Below, piece after piece: positions 59,891 to 64,000 of a stretch of DNA of 64,000 nucleotides. A model generated the notes under the pieces. That model was not told the DNA's origin, did no database searches, and was given only the letters and a program-made list of their open reading frames with translations. This stretch comes from FEN-1191 sp036490715. GTDB lineage: Bacteria; Pseudomonadota; Gammaproteobacteria; Steroidobacterales; Steroidobacteraceae. The stretch is from assembly GCA_036490715.1 (NCBI GenBank), contig DASXDL010000030.1:144556-208555 (forward strand), given 5' to 3'. Position 1 is the stretch's first letter. Every line of letters starts with the position of its first letter. Position numbers and translations under genes: made by a program.

Positions 59891-62800
59891 GGACGGCGCT
59901 GGATTGGCCGCCGGGTAGAACGCGTGCCGCGGCTGCGCGACACAGGAGCCTGCAGCTTCGGCAAGCCGCGCTTTGCCGATACCCGCGTCGCGGCTTTGCG
60001 CCTGGCTGGGGCGGATTTGCCGGCGCCATTGGCTGTGCGAGCGTGCGATGACGCGGTTGTCTTTTTCATCGTGCGCATGGGCACAGGGGGATGCGGCACG
60101 ATCTTGTCCGGTGTCACGATGGCCGCGGGGTTGGCGGCCGCGATCAGGCGCCGGACCAAGCGCACCTGGATTCCCTCGAGCGGATCGTTTGCCACGGTCG
60201 AGCGGCAGGGTGCGCCATTGCGCAATGGCCCGACCGTCACGCCTGACTGAAAGTAGCCGCTGTACTCGCAGTCGTATCCGGCCGAGGCCGGACTGGGCTT
60301 GAACCGCACCGCAAACCCGACCAGAGGTACGGCCATGCCCTTGGTACCGCACATTCTGTCATCGCTGAGCCACGGGGTCTCGAATCCGCTGCCGGTCAGT
60401 CCCTTGTACTCAATGTCCTGCGCCGCCAAGCCCTTCAGTGGCCGTACTGAAAACGATTCGATCCACAAACCCGGCGCGACGCGGCCAGCCCAAGGCAGAT
60501 CGGCGAAGTTCATGTCGCCGCGCGTGCGGATATGGGCACCGATCTGCACTGGCAGCGGCTGATCCGTGGCCACAGCAGCGCTTGCCGGTCTGCTCTTTTC
60601 ATTGGGCAGCAACTTATCCGGACCTTTGGGCATCGACCGGGCCGCGGCTGGCGCCGGCCCCGAGGCTGGCGCCGCAGGTCTGCTGGTCTCGCCCTCAGCC
60701 GCGCGTGCCTCGAGCCGTTCGACCTTGATCGAGAGCACTTCACCGCCCGGCGCACGCATGGAAGTCATGATCAGCGTGGCGCCGGCGCCGTTGATCTTGG
60801 TGACCAGCAGGTCGCCCTGCGCGAACAGCCACGCGCCGTGCGTGGATGGGCCGGCGACGAACTCCACCTGCTCGGTGCGCACGCCCGGTCCCAGGCCCAC
60901 ATGGACCGCAGGCAGCGACAGCGGGCCGGTGGCCTTCGCGATCGTGGGACTGGCGGCCGTGACCGAAAATAGATAGAGCCCCGCCGGCAGCGGCAGCACC
61001 TGAACCGAGGCGCTCAGAGCCTCATCTTGCGCGTCCTGCGCCGGCTTCGCATCGGTGGGGCCGTTCATGGTGCTCTCGTTGCGCTTGGTCGGATTTATAT
61101 TAGCCTGTTCGCGCGGCTGAGAGAGCCGCGTTTGGACAGAACGAGACAGGTTTGGTCCGGCAGGACGCCGGCTGCGCGCCAGCTGCAACAGCCGATCGTT
61201 GATCTGCGATGGCTTGAGATCCATGGGCATCAGTCCGGCGGCGGCATCGACCGTACGCAGGCGCTCGGCGATGGCACCCAGATCAAACGCCGCTACCGGC
61301 AAGCCCGCAGCCAGCGCGTGGTCAAGCGTGTAGCACCAGGTTTCGGGCCACACGGACGGCAACCAGGCGATATCGGGCTGCTCGCGGCGAAGCAGGTGGG
61401 GAGCCTCGGCTTCAACGTAGCGACCACTGATGAATACCTTTTCCGTCTTCAGCAACGGCTCATCGTTTTCCGTGTAGCCGATCACGACGAATTCGAGCGG
61501 CAAGCGGCGCATCCGGGCGTCGCGGGCGCATTCCAGCAGCAGGCGATAGCCTTTGTGCTCGCCAATGGCGCCGATGAGGGCGACGCGAAAGACGTCCGCC
61601 GCCGTTGACCGCGCTGGTACAGCGGCCGGCAGAACCGGTGGCGCATGGGGCTGCACCTCTACATTGAGGTCCTGGAAATGCCGCCGCAGACGGCGGGCGG
61701 TATCCTGCGACGGGGCGCTGACGCGCCGCGCGCCCCGCAGCCAGTCGGCGCTGCGCTCCCGCAACGCCCGCACCGAGATGGCTTCGCCGAGGTTCGAGCC
61801 ATGACGCCTGACGCAGGCATGACAGACGGACACCGCCGGCTCGCCGCAATAGCGACCGCTGCCGTCAATCAGCGTGACGCGCGGACAAATCCAGGCGTAG
61901 TCGTGCACAAAAATGTCGTAGGGCACCGGCAGTGCACGGACTGCTTCAATGACCTTCGGATTCAGGTGCAGAAAATGCTGCAGTTCGATCGCATCGAAGT
62001 CCAGACGGCTCAGCAGCGCCGTGAGTGCGGGCAGGTCGGCCGGAATGTCGTAGTGCAGATCTGGAGCTTCGATGGCGTCGGTCCACAGCTCGCAGCGGTC
62101 GGCATTGCCGCCCTGCGCGGCCCTCAGCACCAGCGGAAACAGCCCGCGCGCGCGCGCATCGCGGCAGCGCTCGGCGACGAAGCGGTCGACGCCGCCGCCC
62201 AGCGCCAGCGTGACGAACAGGACGAAGCGGCCGTCGACGTCCAGCAGCCGACGCTCATCGAGCCGGCGCCACACGAGCTGCAGGGGATTCTGCGCCGCGA
62301 AGCTGGCGATGAAGTCGTCATAGCCGGGGTAACGCAGATTGATCAGTCGCTGGCTGCGATCCAGCAGCGCTGCGCGCTCGCGGCCGAACGACAGGCCGCC
62401 AGCGTGATAGACGAACACGTCGGCCGCGAGCTGGTGTGACCAGCCACGCCGCCGGGCCCGCAGGCAGAAATCGGTCTCTTCCCCGTAACCCCGGCCGAAG
62501 ACCGTGGCGTCGAATGCGCCCACATCACTCAGGCAGTCGCGCCGCAGATACAGACAAAAACCGACTCCGACAGGGATCGCAACGCGGCGACCGGAATGGG
62601 TGGACGCGGCGAGCGCCTGCAAAGCGGCGCCATCTTCGGGATTGAACGCGGCGCCCTGCGCCCCCGGATAGCTCGCAATCGTGCCACTGTTGGTCAGCGG
62701 CGTAACGGTGCCCACGGCGGGGTCGCTGTAAGCGGCCGCGCGCAGCCGCGCGAGCCAGTCATCGAACACCAGCGTATCGGCATTCAGCAGCACCACATCG

Positions 62801-64000
62801 TGGGTCTCGTGCAGCGCCATGGCGCGATTCACCGAGGCCACAAACCCCTCGTTCCTGGGGTTGCGCAGCAGCGTAATATGATCGTGCGACGCCAGGGAAT
62901 CGAGCGCTGCGGCGAGCACGGCATCGTCGGTCGCATCGTCCACGACCACGATGCGCACGGTGGTGTCGATCGTCGCTCGCACGGCATCGATACAGGCGAG
63001 TGTTTGCTCGCGGCCCCGATAGACCGGAATGATCACGTCGATCAGCCGCTGGTTCTGACTGAGCGCGCGGCGCAGGCCCGGACGCGCGGCGCGCGGTCGC
63101 CAACGGAGCAATCGAGGCGATTGTCGCCCTGCCAGGCGCACGGCCGGTTCGAGCAGCAGCGGTGTGTCCGGCAACGGCTGCCAGCGACCGTCCGGCAATT
63201 GCGCCGAGACAGTTATCCGATGGCCGCCGACACCGGATGTGCGCAGATCGAGCTTCAACGGCCAGCGCCAGCCTGCTTGCGCCGCCGGCAACGTCCTGGC
63301 CGAACGGCGATGCCCGCTCTCATCTTCGATGCGAAGACGCGGCGCCCGGTCCGGGCGCCAACCCAGCCGAACCCAACCGGTCAGTCGGCGGCCGACGCTC
63401 TGGAGACGGCCGTCGAGCGCGAAATGTGAAAGCAGAGGAGACCCGCTGCCCAAAAGCGGCAGCCCTCGGATGCTCACGTCAGCGGTGGAGGCAAGCCTGA
63501 ACTGCGCGGACTGAACGCTGAACGTGCGTTGGCCACCGGCGGGCATATCCCGAAGCAGTTGAGCGATGGGCGCCTGACCGTCAAGGCCGATATCCAGCAC
63601 ATTGGAGCTTTCATGCGCCGCGAGCTGGCCCACGAACTCAAGGGCAGCGCCGCGCCCGATCCAGCCGGGCGCTCCGACGACAGGGTGCCGCATGACCTCG
63701 CCGGCGACGGCGTACAGCAGGCCGCCGGTCACGACGCAATACTCTGCCAGGGCCGTCTCGAGCTGCCTGCGCGCCTCCCCGGGCCGCTGCAGGCGCAGCA
63801 GCGCCAGAGCGATCAAGGCAGCAATGCCGGCATCGGGTGCGAATTCAATGGCCCGCTGCAGCAGGCGCAGCGCGGCATCGTGGTCGCGCCCTTCGAGGGT
63901 CAGCAGGTGACCGTAGACCGGAGCCAGCGTCGCTGCATCATCGTCGAGGCATCGCCACGCCCGGTCCACAGTGCGTAGCGCAATTCCGAGGGTATTGGCG
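59887..64000 (-). CDS. multi-domain TPR-GT2-GT4 glycosyltransferase fused to a C-terminal region of unknown function (5' end beyond window)
   Basis: The frame is open from the right edge to the stop at 59887 (at least 1370 residues). In order: TPR-like repeats (ALRLLQRAIEFAPDAGIAAL); a linker; a GT2 domain near 63060-62400 (RLIDVIIPVYRGREQTL, VVVDDATDDAVL, VVLLNADTLVFDDW, FGRGYGEETDFCLRARRRGW); and a GT-B/GT4 half near 62250-61150 (VALIGAIGEHKGYRLLLECA, IAWLPSVWPETWCYTLDHALAAG). At 61068 an internal ATG with an upstream GAGAG begins a different sequence. It has a beta-rich part with ChW-like features (IEYKGLTGSGFETPWLSDDR), then a very basic tail. Either it is a true fusion or the stop between two genes has been lost. 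Confidence 0.85.
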   Translation of the reverse strand, partial: ANTLGIALRTVDRAWRCLDDDAATLAPVYGHLLTLEGRDHDAALRLLQRAIEFAPDAGIAALIALALLRLQRPGEARRQLETALAEYCVVTGGLLYAVAGEVMRHPVVGAPGWIGRGAALEFVGQLAAHESSNVLDIGLDGQAPIAQLLRDMPAGGQRTFSVQSAQFRLASTADVSIRGLPLLGSGSPLLSHFALDGRLQSVGRRLTGWVRLGWRPDRAPRLRIEDESGHRRSARTLPAAQAGWRWPLKLDLRTSGVGGHRITVSAQLPDGRWQPLPDTPLLLEPAVRLAGRQSPRLLRWRPRAARPGLRRALSQNQRLIDVIIPVYRGREQTLACIDAVRATIDTTVRIVVVDDATDDAVLAAALDSLASHDHITLLRNPRNEGFVASVNRAMALHETHDVVLLNADTLVFDDWLARLRAAAYSDPAVGTVTPLTNSGTIASYPGAQGAAFNPEDGAALQALAASTHSGRRVAIPVGVGFCLYLRRDCLSDVGAFDATVFGRGYGEETDFCLRARRRGWSHQLAADVFVYHAGGLSFGRERAALLDRSQRLINLRYPGYDDFIASFAAQNPLQLVWRRLDERRLLDVDGRFVLFVTLALGGGVDRFVAERCRDARARGLFPLVLRAAQGGNADRCELWTDAIEAPDLHYDIPADLPALTALLSRLDFDAIELQHFLHLNPKVIEAVRALPVPYDIFVHDYAWICPRVTLIDGSGRYCGEPAVSVCHACVRRHGSNLGEAISVRALRERSADWLRGARRVSAPSQDTARRLRRHFQDLNVEVQPHAPPVLPAAVPARSTAADVFRVALIGAIGEHKGYRLLLECARDARMRRLPLEFVVIGYTENDEPLLKTEKVFISGRYVEAEAPHLLRREQPDIAWLPSVWPETWCYTLDHALAAGLPVAAFDLGAIAERLRTVDAAAGLMPMDLKPSQINDRLLQLARSRRPAGPNLSRSVQTRLSQPREQANINPTKRNESTMNGPTDAKPAQDAQDEALSASVQVLPLPAGLYLFSVTAASPTIAKATGPLSLPAVHVGLGPGVRTEQVEFVAGPSTHGAWLFAQGDLLVTKINGAGATLIMTSMRAPGGEVLSIKVERLEARAAEGETSRPAAPASGPAPAAARSMPKGPDKLLPNEKSRPASAAVATDQPLPVQIGAHIRTRGDMNFADLPWAGRVAPGLWIESFSVRPLKGLAAQDIEYKGLTGSGFETPWLSDDRMCGTKGMAVPLVGFAVRFKPSPASAGYDCEYSGYFQSGVTVGPLRNGAPCRSTVANDPLEGIQVRLVRRLIAAANPAAIVTPDKIVPHPPVPMRTMKKTTASSHARTANGAGKSAPARRKAATRVSAKRGLPKLQAPVSRSRGTRSTRRPIQRRP

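Overview
The window is GC-rich (roughly two thirds G+C by eye), densely coded chromosomal DNA of a gammaproteobacterium. LptM, NudC with an SQPWPFP motif, YadG/YadH, an ArgR-controlled arginine operon, a UrcA-family protein, an RND efflux trio and a sigma-54 promoter together suggest the Xanthomonadales/Nevskiales/Steroidobacter neighbourhood; the species cannot be named. I see no phage, insertion sequence, CRISPR array, rRNA or tRNA gene.

Left part (1-19.4 kb): the 5' part of polA, arylamine N-acetyltransferase, an orphan TAXI-type binding protein, a lipoprotein-like protein co-transcribed with a winged-helix/TPR regulator, a 60-residue small protein, and a DUF1800/DUF1501 pair. Then comes a compact arginine operon read leftward: argR, argG, a P-loop DUF1611-like gene, argC, argD, a transcarbamylase, argB, argH, a membrane protein and lptM. 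The transcarbamylase is not an ordinary ornithine enzyme. It matches the N-acylornithine type and carries alanine where acetylornithine enzymes have the specificity glutamate, which predicts an N-succinylornithine route. The DUF1611-like gene is the only arg-operon member with no textbook arginine role, and is a candidate for the missing N-acylglutamate synthase.

Middle part (19.5-44.3 kb): a two-domain VOC protein with a histone-H1-like tail, nudC, an RND efflux operon, an exported M20 peptidase and a beta-helix membrane protein. An accessory patch (about 31-36 kb) follows, with a TetR gene, a wrecked TetR gene, a truncated flhC-like pseudogene, a DUF4239 gene, an intact flhC-like gene and, divergent from it, a gene whose C-terminal half aligns with FlhD. 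Next are yadG/yadH, a PAP2 phosphatase with a GT4 glycosyltransferase, a membrane-anchored response regulator, a YheT-like hydrolase, and an ECF sigma/putative anti-sigma pair divergent from DUF6249 and UrcA genes.

Right part (44.3-64 kb): a GDPD-glpD-glpK operon, a bactofilin, a SPOR lipoprotein, an M16 peptidase pair, ETF-ubiquinone oxidoreductase, a large Sel1-repeat protein and the end of a glycosyltransferase cluster. Between the SPOR gene and the M16 pair lies what I consider the best non-coding find: a consensus sigma-54 promoter with an upstream GTCA-N6-TGAC box, followed by a ~92-nt RNA of three hairpins, two with C-rich loops, ending in a strong intrinsic terminator.
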